Source of the DNA: Hoeflea prorocentri
Lineage (GTDB): Bacteria; Pseudomonadota; Alphaproteobacteria; Rhizobiales; Rhizobiaceae
NCBI RefSeq assembly: GCF_027944115.1
Contig: NZ_JAPJZI010000001.1
Coordinates: forward strand, 558,001 to 622,000
DNA: 64,000 nucleotides
Direction of reading: 5' to 3'
Shown in pieces: positions 1 through 8,347 of the stretch. The number at the start of each line of letters is the position of its first letter. Positions within the stretch are counted from its first letter, which is position 1. Position numbers and translations under genes: made by a program. The notes below the pieces were generated by a model, which saw only the letters and a list, made by a program, of their open reading frames with translations, searched no databases and was not told the DNA's origin.

Positions 1-448
1 AGGGTTCCCGAATTGTCTGGACCTGAAACCCGGCCATGAACGGGATCGTTTCGCCATGTACCTTGTCTGCCGCTGCCCCATAGAACTCAAAATACCGGGT
101 GGTCGCGATCATATCGGCTTGCGCTTGGGAGAAAGGCTTACCCGTATCCATTGCCTCCAATCTGGCCAGTTCGTCGGCATTTTCCGACACTTTGATTGCA
201 AGCGCGTGGAGCAATCTGCCACGGTCAACAGCCGTAAGCCTGGACCATTCCCCGCCGTCAAAGGCACTTCTGGCCGCGCGCACGGCCATATCTATTTCTC
301 TTGTTCCACCAGCCGCAATATTTGCGATTACTTGTCCGTCACTAGGGCAGTGAAGCTTTATTGTCTTGTCGCCATCGGCCGCAACTTGCTGCCCGTCAAT
401 CAGGCAGTGCTTGACAGGTGTCGCGGAGCGGGGATTGTTTATTTCCAT
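1..448 (-). CDS. Aldehyde dehydrogenase, N-terminal part (cut by window edge)
   Basis: Reading the minus strand from the ATG at 448 gives 149 open codons that run off the window. The protein starts MEINNPRSATPV and matches the N-terminal half of NAD(P)-dependent aldehyde dehydrogenases. Family features seen are the substrate-entry strand (CLIDGQ), a segment near residues 60-75 typical of the family (ARSAFDGGEWS), an MDTGKP motif and the IREP segment that precedes the conserved PVGV. The catalytic Cys lies outside the window. A GGAAAG ribosome site precedes the start. A putative LysR operator at 552-566 lies about 100 bases upstream, which suggests co-regulation with the CoA-transferase and ABC importer. 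It would oxidise an aldehyde intermediate of the same pathway; the substrate is unknown. Confidence 0.85.
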   Translation of the reverse strand, partial: MEINNPRSATPVKHCLIDGQQVAADGDKTIKLHCPSDGQVIANIAAGGTREIDMAVRAARSAFDGGEWSRLTAVDRGRLLHALAIKVSENADELARLEAMDTGKPFSQAQADMIATTRYFEFYGAAADKVHGETIPFMAGFQVQTIREP

Positions 449-551
449 CTTCTTTCCAACTTCCTGCCGTTTGCTGGCGGCATAAAACAGTTGCGAAGAA
501 TGGTATTGAGATGGGCGCGTTCCCACAACGTAGTGGTTTGCAATCACCCAT

Positions 552-566
552 ATAGGTATAAGCTAT
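552..566. promoter_or_regulatory. Candidate LysR operator, copy 1
   Basis: ATAGGTATAAGCTAT is a near-perfect dyad (ATAG...CTAT) containing a T-N11-A core, as expected for LysR-type regulators. It lies between the 3' end of the lysR gene and the start of the aldehyde dehydrogenase read leftwards. Similar 15-mers occur at 1548 and 3385. The assignment to this LysR is inferred from position and recurrence. Confidence 0.6.
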
Positions 567-583
567 AGCCGGAATCCAACGCC

Positions 584-1522
584 TCACTTCGCGCAGAATT
601 CCCCCTTCCAGATGTCGCGCTCAACAAGTTCCTTGACGACTGAGACCGTCAGTTTCTGCACTTCTCTTGAAGCCCTTTTGAGAACCTTGTCGGGATTTCT
701 GACCAGATAAACCGATCGACGTATTGTGGGCTCGACGATCGGAGCGCTGACCAGTTCACCCTGGTTTTCGAAATCGTAGGCTGCCGCCGGGGCCAATATC
801 GTGCTGGCGCTGCCTCTCGAAACCAGGGATTTGATCTGGGTCAGAGAGTCCATCTCTACCACCACATTCAGCGTTTTGCCGGAGGACTTGCAGAAGCGGT
901 CAATCAAGATTCTCAACCCGTGCGATTTGGACGGCAGAACCAGCTCCACCGTTTTCAGTTTCTCCATGGGAACAGGGCAGCCGGGAGGCGTATCAAAGGG
1001 CCAATTGTCTTTGGCGGAATAAAAGTACATATCCTCATTCAAGAGCAGTTTACTCTGACTGCTGCGCAAGTTGTTGGTGTCATAGAGAATTGCCAAATCA
1101 ATACTTTGGTCGTCGACCCAGTCCTTGATAAAACCGCTCATCGCATCAACGGCCCGAAATCTGATCTGAGGATAATCGTTTCGGATTGTCTCGACCAAAG
1201 GAACAGACAACACCATGGAAACGGAACTGGGAAATCCAAAAACCACCATTCCGGTTGGTTCGGTGCCGGCAAGGCGCACGTCTTCCATTGCGACGTCAAC
1301 ATTGCTGAGTATTTTTTTGGCGTGTTCAAGAAATGTTGCGCCGGCCTCTGTCAGCGTGACACCACGCGATGACCTGATCAAAAGCTCGGTGCCGATACGC
1401 TCCTCCAGATTTTTCACCTGTTGTGAAAGCGATGGCTGCGCAATACCGATTTCCGAAGCTGCCGAGGCCAAAGACCCTTGTTCCGCTACCTCAATGAAAT
1501 AGCGCATCTGTCTTATTTCCAT
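584..1522 (-). CDS. LysR-family transcriptional regulator
   Basis: This 312-residue protein has the usual LTTR length and architecture. An N-terminal winged helix-turn-helix spans about residues 1-60 (MEIRQMRYFIEVAEQGSL, then AASEIGIAQPSLSQQVKNLE). A LysR substrate-binding domain follows from about residue 90. A GAGG ribosome site precedes the ATG. It is divergent from the CoA-transferase gene at 1641, with a 118-base gap that contains a T-N11-A dyad (1548-1562). Two more copies lie upstream of the flanking aldehyde dehydrogenase and the ABC importer. It is therefore probably the pathway-specific regulator of the 1-9.8 kb locus. The inducer cannot be read from the sequence. Confidence 0.93.
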   Translation of the reverse strand: MEIRQMRYFIEVAEQGSLASAASEIGIAQPSLSQQVKNLEERIGTELLIRSSRGVTLTEAGATFLEHAKKILSNVDVAMEDVRLAGTEPTGMVVFGFPSSVSMVLSVPLVETIRNDYPQIRFRAVDAMSGFIKDWVDDQSIDLAILYDTNNLRSSQSKLLLNEDMYFYSAKDNWPFDTPPGCPVPMEKLKTVELVLPSKSHGLRILIDRFCKSSGKTLNVVVEMDSLTQIKSLVSRGSASTILAPAAAYDFENQGELVSAPIVEPTIRRSVYLVRNPDKVLKRASREVQKLTVSVVKELVERDIWKGEFCAK

Positions 1523-1547
1523 GGCTGAAACATCCTCAATAGTGACT

Positions 1548-1562
1548 ATAGTTATTTCCTAT
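1548..1562. promoter_or_regulatory. Candidate LysR operator, copy 2
   Basis: ATAGTTATTTCCTAT lies 26 bases upstream of lysR and 79 bases upstream of the CoA-transferase. This is the standard position for an LTTR that autoregulates and controls a divergent target. It matches copies 1 and 3 at 11 and 14 of 15 positions. Confidence 0.62.
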
Positions 1563-1640
1563 GGCCCGTCAAGGAAACGCATATTTGCAGCTTAGTGGAG
1601 GTTAAATCACACTCAGGATGGTTCAACTGAAAGGGCGAAG

Positions 1641-2765
1641 ATGCGCGATTTGGAGTCACTGCTGGTCATAACGTTGGAACACGCAGTGGCGGCACCTTAC
1701 GCATCCTGCAAGCTCGCGGATGCGGGAGCCAGAGTTATAAAGGTGGAGCGCCCGGAGGGCGATTTCGCCCGGAACTACGATCAGCTGGTCAACGGATTGA
1801 GTGCCTATTTTATCTGGATAAACCGGGGCAAGGAATCGATCTGCCTGAATCTGAAAGCGGCTGAGGACCTGAAACTGTTCAAAAACATGCTTGCCGCCGC
1901 CGACGTGTTTATCCAGAATTTGGGGCCCGGTGTGATTGAGCGGCTGGGCATCGATATCAAGCAAGTGCGGCGCGACAATCCCAAACTCATCGCCTGTTCT
2001 ATTTCCGGGTACGGCAAGGAAGGTCCAGCGAAAAACCAGAAGGCGTACGATCTTCTCATTCAGGCGGAGAGCGGGCTGAGCGCAATCAATGGAACCGAAC
2101 ACGGACCTGCAAGGGTCGGTGTATCCGTTTGCGATATTGCCGCTGGAATGACAGCCTACCAGGCGATTTTACAGGCACTCATAGCACGGTCCAGGACCGG
2201 TGAAGGCCGTGAGATCGAAGTGTCGCTGTTTCATGCGATGGCAGACTGGATGAATGTCCCGTACCTTCAATTCAAATACGGTGATAAGCGGCCCACGCGC
2301 ATGGGGCTGTCTCATCCGACCATTGCTCCCTATGGCGCCTTTGAATGCAGTGACGGCAAAGTGCTGCTGCTGTCCATTCAAAATGAAAGAGAATGGGCCT
2401 CTCTTTGCGAGCTCGTGCTTGAGGACAAAACACTTCCGACGAGAGAGGGCTTCGACAGCAACTCAGCCCGCGTGAACAACCGCGAGCAGGTCGACCGCTT
2501 GGTTGCCGAGGCGGTTGCCAGGAGAACCAGGGCGCAGAACATCGAAACGCTCAAATCTGCTGGAATTGCCTTTGGGCGATTGTCTGAAATGGAAGACGTG
2601 GTCAAACACCCTCAACACAAATTTGTGGCAGTGGAAACAGAGACCGGAGTTGTTGATCTCCTGGCGCCCGGCGCATCGGTCGTGGGAGAAGAACACGTCT
2701 TTGCGCCTGTCCCGAAAAGGGGGGAGCACAGCGAACAGATTCGCGACGAATTTGGTTCGAATTGA
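1641..2765 (+). CDS. CaiB/BaiF-type (family III) CoA-transferase
   Basis: The 374-residue protein matches family III CoA-transferases, which move CoA between carboxylic acids through an aspartyl-CoA intermediate. Visible motifs are the N-terminal block with VIKVERPEGDFAR (about residues 32-44), the NRGKESICLNLK segment, and ISGYGKEGP. Asp165, in VCDIAAGM, sits where the catalytic Asp is found. C-terminal residues about 200-320 form the small domain. The start ATG is preceded by AAAGGGCGA. It is divergent from lysR and followed after 12 bases by an orphan ORF. Together with two aldehyde dehydrogenases it suggests that a CoA-activated acid is an intermediate of the pathway. The acid is unknown. 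Confidence 0.9.
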   Translation: MRDLESLLVITLEHAVAAPYASCKLADAGARVIKVERPEGDFARNYDQLVNGLSAYFIWINRGKESICLNLKAAEDLKLFKNMLAAADVFIQNLGPGVIERLGIDIKQVRRDNPKLIACSISGYGKEGPAKNQKAYDLLIQAESGLSAINGTEHGPARVGVSVCDIAAGMTAYQAILQALIARSRTGEGREIEVSLFHAMADWMNVPYLQFKYGDKRPTRMGLSHPTIAPYGAFECSDGKVLLLSIQNEREWASLCELVLEDKTLPTREGFDSNSARVNNREQVDRLVAEAVARRTRAQNIETLKSAGIAFGRLSEMEDVVKHPQHKFVAVETETGVVDLLAPGASVVGEEHVFAPVPKRGEHSEQIRDEFGSN

Positions 2766-2777
2766 CACCCATCACAT

Positions 2778-3263
2778 ATGCTGGCGGACATTTGGATGCC
2801 CAAAGCTGATCGTATTTTTGATGAAATAGACCACCAGTCCTTCCCACAAACAGCCCTGCAGATCATTGCAGAACAGGGAGCAAACCGCCGAGCGTTGGGC
2901 AGGGTCGGACTGCATCTGGCCGATTTTGCCTATGGCCTGACAATGTCAGCAAAGACGCGGCGTGAAGAAGCCCTGAGCGAGGAGAGCGACGGGACGTTCG
3001 AGCTTTTCTTGAAACGTCTGACAATGAGTGGCGATCCCTACGCCAAAGGTCTGGCCTATGACACGTGGTCAGTGTTTTCACCGACGATTGAGCGCGTTGA
3101 GGTCACGTTGAACAGGCAGGCCCCGCGAGTCATCGCGGCAGGTCAGAGCATCGAAATCCTGCCCGGCGAAGTGGTCAGCTTAAAACCGCTGAATGACAGC
3201 GTTGAGATATGTTGTCTGTTTGGTATCGCTCGCAGGTTCCTGCCGCCGGCCCGTAGTCTCTAG
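2778..3263 (+). CDS. Hypothetical protein, 161 residues
   Basis: I do not recognise this protein. It begins 12 bases after the CoA-transferase stop, on the same strand, so the two are probably cotranscribed. No strong ribosome site is visible, which leaves the start uncertain. The N-terminal half is helical and charged (ADRIFDEIDHQ, AKTRREEALSEES). The C-terminal half (about 105-150) looks like beta strands with SIEILPGEVVSLKPL, reminiscent of a small barrel, but I would not name a fold. There is no signal peptide or membrane segment. It is followed by about 280 bases without a gene that carry the third LysR-type operator. Confidence 0.6.
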   Translation: MLADIWMPKADRIFDEIDHQSFPQTALQIIAEQGANRRALGRVGLHLADFAYGLTMSAKTRREEALSEESDGTFELFLKRLTMSGDPYAKGLAYDTWSVFSPTIERVEVTLNRQAPRVIAAGQSIEILPGEVVSLKPLNDSVEICCLFGIARRFLPPARSL

Positions 3264-3384
3264 AACAGCTCTGAGACCGTTGCCGCAGCTCTGATCCCAA
3301 GTAAACAGGCTCGGGCGACCGTTCCTATTACGCCTATTTATTCAGATGGTTAGAAGTATTCGGGTCGAGGTTTGCACTGAAGGC

Positions 3385-3399
3385 ATAGGTATTTCCTAT
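3385..3399. promoter_or_regulatory. Candidate LysR operator, copy 3
   Basis: ATAGGTATTTCCTAT is a perfect 5-base dyad (ATAGG...CCTAT) with a T-N11-A core. It is 146 bases upstream of the importer's binding-protein gene, in the 3264-3544 gap. The rest of that gap shows no gene; the ribosome site of the next gene (GGGAGGAGA) lies at its right end. Confidence 0.65.
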
Positions 3400-3544
3400 A
3401 GCCTTCATCGCAAATGATGCGCTTCCTTGTGAGCGGCGACAATGCACGAATAACCGCATAGGCAGTCGACTGCCTGCGAATAACTCAAAGTTGGCCGGGC
3501 GCATGGTGTTTCCCGACAACTTCAATCAGGGAGGAGACATTTCA

Positions 3545-4699
3545 ATGTTGAAACGCTTGGCTGTTGCCGCGTTGTCTTTGCCACTTGCGCTGTCGCTTAA
3601 CAATGCGGCAAATGCGGAGGGGCTTGATGAATTGCCACCGGAACTCGCTGCTGCCTATGAAGGCGTCGATGAGGGGCAACCGGTCGGACCGTCGAAATAC
3701 CGCGACTGGACACCGCGTTCGGGTCCGCCCTGGAAGATCGGATATGCAAGTTCCTATGCGGGCAATACCTGGCGTGCCGAAGGCATGACGCGACTGATGG
3801 ATGTGATGCTTCCGCAGTATAAGGAAGCCGGTCTCGTATCCGAGGTTAAAGTAACGCAATCCGACCTCAACGATGCGCGTCAAATCCAACAGATACGCCA
3901 GTTGGTTGACGAGGGTGTGGATGCAATCATTATCTGCTGTTCAAACCCCGTTGCGTTGAACAAGGCCGTCAAATACGCCTATGACAAAGGCGTCGTCGTG
4001 TTTTCATACTCCGGCTACCTGACGTCCGACTTTGCTCTCAATGCATCATCAAACTACACAGATGGCGGCTACCAGATCGCCAAGGCGCTGATCGAGGAAG
4101 TTGGCGGCAAGGGCAACTTCCTGCTGGTTTCGGGTATTCCTGGCGCCGCTTCATCTGAAAGCTTCGATACCGGCGCGAGACGCGCTCTGGAAGAATTTCC
4201 GGATGCGAAACTTGTTGGTCAGGTGGCAGGAAACTGGACGGACCAGGTTGCGCAGACCGAAGTTCAGAAGTTCCTTGCGACCAACCCGGCAAAAATCGAC
4301 GGAATCATTGCGCAGGGCTCGCAAGAGACCGGGATATTGAAAGCCGTCCTTCAGTCTGGCCGCGATGTGATGCCGATCTCTCTTGCCGGTTCGGCCGGTG
4401 CCGCCTGTTATCTGAAAAAGAATCCGGGATGGATCAGCCATGCTTTCCAGATTTGGCCTCCCGGCGATGAAATGGAGCTTGGCTTCAACTCAGTCATTCG
4501 CACGCTTCAAAATCAGGGCCCGAAAGTACAGTCGATCTTGCGGCCGGTCTATCGTGTCGAAGCTGCCGATTACGTAGCCTCCCTTCCTGAAGACTGCTCA
4601 ATCGACAGCACCGCCTACATCCAGCCGGGTATCGATATCTGGTTCGACAACGAGCGGGCTGCCGGCTACTTCCTCCGCCCGAAAGATCCGCTTGAGTAG
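3545..4699 (+). CDS. Sugar-type ABC transporter, periplasmic substrate-binding protein
   Basis: The ATG at 3545 was chosen over one 54 bases upstream because it follows GGGAGGAGA and opens a signal peptide (MLKRLAVAALSLPLALSL, cleavage near NNAANA-EG). The mature part is a type I periplasmic-binding fold of the RbsB/Peripla_BP_4 kind. Landmarks are WKIGYASSYAGNTWRA at about residues 62-77, then DARQIQQIRQLVDEGVDAII and the domain crossover region near the C-terminus. Total length is 384 residues, longer than RbsB because of an N-terminal extension. It delivers the ligand to the permeases at 6338 and 7323. A strong hairpin follows the gene and may set its mRNA level above that of the other importer genes. 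The ligand is unknown. Confidence 0.9.
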   Translation: MLKRLAVAALSLPLALSLNNAANAEGLDELPPELAAAYEGVDEGQPVGPSKYRDWTPRSGPPWKIGYASSYAGNTWRAEGMTRLMDVMLPQYKEAGLVSEVKVTQSDLNDARQIQQIRQLVDEGVDAIIICCSNPVALNKAVKYAYDKGVVVFSYSGYLTSDFALNASSNYTDGGYQIAKALIEEVGGKGNFLLVSGIPGAASSESFDTGARRALEEFPDAKLVGQVAGNWTDQVAQTEVQKFLATNPAKIDGIIAQGSQETGILKAVLQSGRDVMPISLAGSAGAACYLKKNPGWISHAFQIWPPGDEMELGFNSVIRTLQNQGPKVQSILRPVYRVEAADYVASLPEDCSIDSTAYIQPGIDIWFDNERAAGYFLRPKDPLE

Positions 4700-4724
4700 G
4701 CCTGTTGTTCTCAGATCAAACAAC

Positions 4725-4756
4725 GAGGTCGGCAAGATAGCTTCTTTGCCGACCTC
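4725..4756 (+). terminator. Intercistronic hairpin between binding protein and ATPase genes
   Basis: Perfect 11-base inverted repeat GAGGTCGGCAA (4725-4735) and TTGCCGACCTC (4746-4756) with a 10-base loop. No long T-run follows, so it is better read as an attenuating or mRNA-stabilising element than as a complete terminator. Confidence 0.6.
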
Positions 4757-4799
4757 ACTTCGCGATTGTCGCATTCAAAAAGACCGGGCACACGCATAA

Positions 4800-6341
4800 A
4801 TGCCACTTGTAACACTGAAGAACATCTCAAAAAACTTCGGCGAGACTCATGCGCTCCGCGGTGCGAACCTGGAAACCAGGTTAGGGGAAATACACGCTAT
4901 TGTCGGCGAGAATGGCAGTGGCAAGAGCACCATGGCCAAGATCATATCGGGTGTCATTGTGCCAGACGCCGGATCCGTGGAGGTTCTTGGCGTTCATCCA
5001 AAAAACCCCAATGACGCCATCGCGGCCGGTGTCTCCACGATCTTCCAGGAAATCATGCTGGCGGAAGACCTTACGGTCTATGAAAACACCTTTGCCGGCA
5101 GCGACAGCCTTTGGACCAAAAAATACTCGGTTGCCGAAAAGCGAAAAATCACAGGAGAGATACTGGGCAGGCTGGTGGGCGAGCCGGTCAATCCAGACGC
5201 AATCGTGCGAACTCTGCCGTTGAACATCAAACAATGGATCGTCATCGCCCGAGCCATACTGAACAGGCCAAAGGTTCTGATCTTTGACGAAAGCTCCGCC
5301 GCACTGGATCTGGAGGCTACAAACCGGCTCCATGATGAGATGCGCAAACTCCGTGATGACGGATCCTGCGTGATACTTGTCACCCATCGCATAGCTGAGT
5401 TGGTCAAGATTACCGACAGTGCGACCGTTCTGCGCGATGGAGAAACCGTTGGCCGCCTTTCGAAGGAAGAAATTACTGAAGAGAACATCCTGAAAATGAT
5501 GTCCGCGTCATCTTCCGCGGAGGCCTCTACTCAAGCCAGAAAGGTGATTTCGACCGAGCAAAAGCCGGTCCTGTTTGTTGAGGGCTGCAAAGTCACGCCA
5601 GACGCGAAGCCGTTTGATTTCAAAGTACACGCCGGTGAAATCGTTGGTATCGCCGGATTGGATGGAGCCGGGCAAACCGAGTTCTTGAGGCAATTGTCCT
5701 GTATCGAAGCGCCGGCGGCGGGTCAGGTTATGGTCTGCGACAGCTCGGTAGAGACTCATGAGTTGGCATCGCTGGCGGAAGCGGAAGACGCCGGCATCAC
5801 CTATGTGTCCGGCGACAGAAAGCTGGAAGGCATTTTCCCGAACCTTTCGGTATTCGAAAATTTCGGCGTCGCGCTTATGGACCGGCTGACCCGCAGGAGC
5901 GGGGTCATCGCACGCGATCTGATCGGTGCCAAACTGGATGTTGAAATGGAAAGGCTGGCGATCAAGCTTGGGCACAAGTCCGACAAAATTTCGACGCTCT
6001 CCGGCGGCAATCAGCAAAAGGTTCTTATCGCGCGCGCCTTTGCCAGATCACCGCGTGTCATTGTCCTGAACGACCCTGCCAGGGGTGTCGATGTCGGTAC
6101 CAAACAAGATCTCTACAAACACCTGCGTGAATTCGCCTCCAATGGCGGTGCTGTCGTCTACCTCTCATCTGAAATCGAGGAATTCTACAACTTCGCGCAC
6201 AGGGCAGACGTTTTTGTAAACAAAACCATTTTCGCGTCGTTCAAAGAACAGGACATCAATGAAGACCATGTCCTGTCTGCCATGTTTGGAAGAACCGGCC
6301 ACATTGAATTTGATGCACAAGTGGAGGCTACAGTCAGATGA
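4800..6341 (+). CDS. Sugar-type ABC transporter, tandem ATP-binding protein
   Basis: A 513-residue protein with two ABC domains, as in RbsA/MglA. The first domain has Walker A GENGSGKST (about residues 36-44) and Walker B VLIFDES. The second has a degenerate Walker A (GLDGAGQTEF), a good signature (LSGGNQQK) and Walker B VIVLND. Oddly, the first-domain signature is degenerate: LPLNIKQW stands where this family has LSxGxQQ. In this family one site is usually catalytic and the other degenerate, so activity may rest on a composite site. It ends in an ATGA overlap with the first permease. It powers import of the ligand bound by the protein at 3545. Confidence 0.92.
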   Translation: MPLVTLKNISKNFGETHALRGANLETRLGEIHAIVGENGSGKSTMAKIISGVIVPDAGSVEVLGVHPKNPNDAIAAGVSTIFQEIMLAEDLTVYENTFAGSDSLWTKKYSVAEKRKITGEILGRLVGEPVNPDAIVRTLPLNIKQWIVIARAILNRPKVLIFDESSAALDLEATNRLHDEMRKLRDDGSCVILVTHRIAELVKITDSATVLRDGETVGRLSKEEITEENILKMMSASSSAEASTQARKVISTEQKPVLFVEGCKVTPDAKPFDFKVHAGEIVGIAGLDGAGQTEFLRQLSCIEAPAAGQVMVCDSSVETHELASLAEAEDAGITYVSGDRKLEGIFPNLSVFENFGVALMDRLTRRSGVIARDLIGAKLDVEMERLAIKLGHKSDKISTLSGGNQQKVLIARAFARSPRVIVLNDPARGVDVGTKQDLYKHLREFASNGGAVVYLSSEIEEFYNFAHRADVFVNKTIFASFKEQDINEDHVLSAMFGRTGHIEFDAQVEATVR

Positions 6342-7312
6342 CTCAGATCCTTCATCACCTTCGAGGTCAATTCAGCCATCTTATCGTGCCGGCAGGCCTG
6401 GTCGCCGTCCTGCTGCTGATCTGCGCCTTCAGATCGCCGCAGCTGTTCAGCGCTGTCGGGGCGGCCGGAGCAATCCTTGTATCCGCACCCCTTATTCTCG
6501 CAGCAATGGCCATCACGCCAATTGCCATGGCCGGAAGGGGCGGTGTTGATCTGTCGATCGGACCAGCCATCGGCTTCATCAATGTAACGATCGTCACCTG
6601 GCTGACCAGTTGGGGCTTTGAAAGCCCGGTGGCGGTGTTTGTATTCGCGATCGTCGTCGGGTGTATCTGGCAAATTCTGCTTGCTTCGATGATCGTATTC
6701 GTTCGCGTCTCACCGATCATCGTTTCCCTGGCAGGATTCATGATTCTGTCAGGTGTCAATCTGGTCATTCTGCCGCGACCAGGAGGTCTTGCGCCGGACT
6801 GGCTCTCCGACTGGGGATACGGCACCGAGCTTTTCAGCCCGGTCCTGTTTGTTCTGATCGCGGCCTTCGTTCTGTGGTTCCTCTTTCAACGAACCGCGAT
6901 GTTCCAACACATCCGATTGATGGGCGCTGACGAAAAGACAGCGTACACGGTTGGCATCAACATCAACGTCGTGCGGTTTGCGGCGCATCTGTCTGCAGGC
7001 GTTTTGACCGGCCTCGCGGCTGTCTGTCTGACCGGCCTCATAGGTTCAGGAGATCCGTCGCAGGGCAACACGCTGACCCTGCAAGCCATTACCGCTCTTG
7101 TTCTGGGTGGCACGTCACTTGCCGGCGGAAGGGGCGGCGTCGTCGGGTCGATCCTTGGTGCGATAGCCATGTATCTGATTTTCGTCGTGCTGAGCTCTTT
7201 CGATTTTGGAGCTATCTCAGGTTTCATGACGCAGATGAGCTACGGCCTGATCCTCGTCCTGTCGCTGCTGCTGACCCTCGTTGCCACCAGGCCGAAACCA
7301 GCGGCCGTTTGA
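6338..7312 (+). CDS. Sugar-type ABC transporter permease (BPD_transp_2/RbsC family)
   Basis: This 324-residue membrane protein begins in a 4-base overlap with the ATPase stop. Eight or more hydrophobic segments are visible, starting at LIVPAGLVAVLLLICAF. The family motifs GRGGVDLSIGP (about residues 66-76) and the cytoplasmic loop MGADEKTAYTVGININVVRF are present, followed by ALVLGGTSLAGGRGGVVGS. These are typical of RbsC-like permeases, where the loop contacts the ATPase. It probably forms a heterodimer with the permease at 7323, since two different permease genes are present. Confidence 0.92.
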   Translation: MTQILHHLRGQFSHLIVPAGLVAVLLLICAFRSPQLFSAVGAAGAILVSAPLILAAMAITPIAMAGRGGVDLSIGPAIGFINVTIVTWLTSWGFESPVAVFVFAIVVGCIWQILLASMIVFVRVSPIIVSLAGFMILSGVNLVILPRPGGLAPDWLSDWGYGTELFSPVLFVLIAAFVLWFLFQRTAMFQHIRLMGADEKTAYTVGININVVRFAAHLSAGVLTGLAAVCLTGLIGSGDPSQGNTLTLQAITALVLGGTSLAGGRGGVVGSILGAIAMYLIFVVLSSFDFGAISGFMTQMSYGLILVLSLLLTLVATRPKPAAV

Positions 7313-7322
7313 AGAGGTTTTG

Positions 7323-8327
7323 ATGGACATGCAACGACAAAACCCACTCACAGCCATCATGAGTTCCGACCACAAGGGCATCTTCCTCGGAGGCGCGCTT
7401 CTCGTCATTTTATTTTCGGCCGGGGCCTTTCTGGTCGAGGGCTTTGCCTCTTCAAACAATATCAGATCGATCCTGTTGTTGGCCGCGTTCCTCGGACTGG
7501 CTGCCCTTGGACAAACAATGGTGGCGCTGGTCGGGGGACTGGATCTGTCCATCCCGTTTGTCATCGGCGCGTCGAATATTCTGCTCGCATATCTGTTTGG
7601 AACCGGTATCCCGGCTGTGTTCTGCATCCTCATCATCGCCGTGATGGGACTTGGTATCGGTCTTTTGAATGCTGTGCTCAGCTACCGGCTCCAGGGGCAG
7701 GCTTTGATTGTCACCCTGGGCGTTGGCTTCGCCGTCGTGGGAGCGGCTCAGATTTTCACGACACTTGGGTCTCAGTATTCCGGCACCGTCTTCAGCGAGG
7801 TTCCGAAATGGTTTGCAACCATTGCATCCATCAACGGCAAGACACTGGGCCTGCCCATCCCGCCGGTTGTCATCATCTGGGCTCTGATTTCCGGGCTTGT
7901 CGTTTTTGCCACCAACCGGATGCGCCGAGGCCGGGAAATCTATGCAATTGGCGGGAATCGAACGGCCGCTGCGAGATTGAGAATCTCGGAGTTCAGAGTT
8001 TGGCTGCTCACCTACGGCGTTTCCGGGCTTATGGCGTCAATAACCGGAATGCTGCTGCTTGGTTTTTCCGGCGGCGGTTTCGCCGGCGTTGGAGATCCGT
8101 ATCTGTTTACGACTGTTGCGGCAGTCGTCGTCGGTGGAACCTCACTGCTCGGAGGTTCAGGGGGATATGGCGCAACGGTTATCGGCGTTCTTGTTCTCCA
8201 GGTCCTGACGTCGCTCCTGGTTGGCCTGGGCCTTAACTACGCTGCCCAGCAAACCGTATTCGGCCTTCTGATATTGCCGATGGTCGCCATCTACGCGCGA
8301 ACCCCGCACATTCGAATGCAAATCTAA
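7323..8327 (+). CDS. Sugar-type ABC transporter permease, second subunit
   Basis: The ATG at 7323 was chosen because a GAGG lies just upstream; an earlier in-frame start at 7281 would overlap the previous gene. The protein has 334 residues with about eight to ten membrane segments. Family motifs are LVGGLDLSIPFVIG near residue 70, the loop AIGGNRTAAARLRISEFRVW, and VVGGTSLLGGSGGYG. It is paralogous to the permease at 6338 and probably pairs with it in the inner membrane. The next gene follows after 20 bases with a strong ribosome site, which suggests one operon through to the aldehyde dehydrogenase. Confidence 0.92.
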   Translation: MDMQRQNPLTAIMSSDHKGIFLGGALLVILFSAGAFLVEGFASSNNIRSILLLAAFLGLAALGQTMVALVGGLDLSIPFVIGASNILLAYLFGTGIPAVFCILIIAVMGLGIGLLNAVLSYRLQGQALIVTLGVGFAVVGAAQIFTTLGSQYSGTVFSEVPKWFATIASINGKTLGLPIPPVVIIWALISGLVVFATNRMRRGREIYAIGGNRTAAARLRISEFRVWLLTYGVSGLMASITGMLLLGFSGGGFAGVGDPYLFTTVAAVVVGGTSLLGGSGGYGATVIGVLVLQVLTSLLVGLGLNYAAQQTVFGLLILPMVAIYARTPHIRMQI

Positions 8328-8347
8328 ACTCTAAGGAGGAGGAAGAA

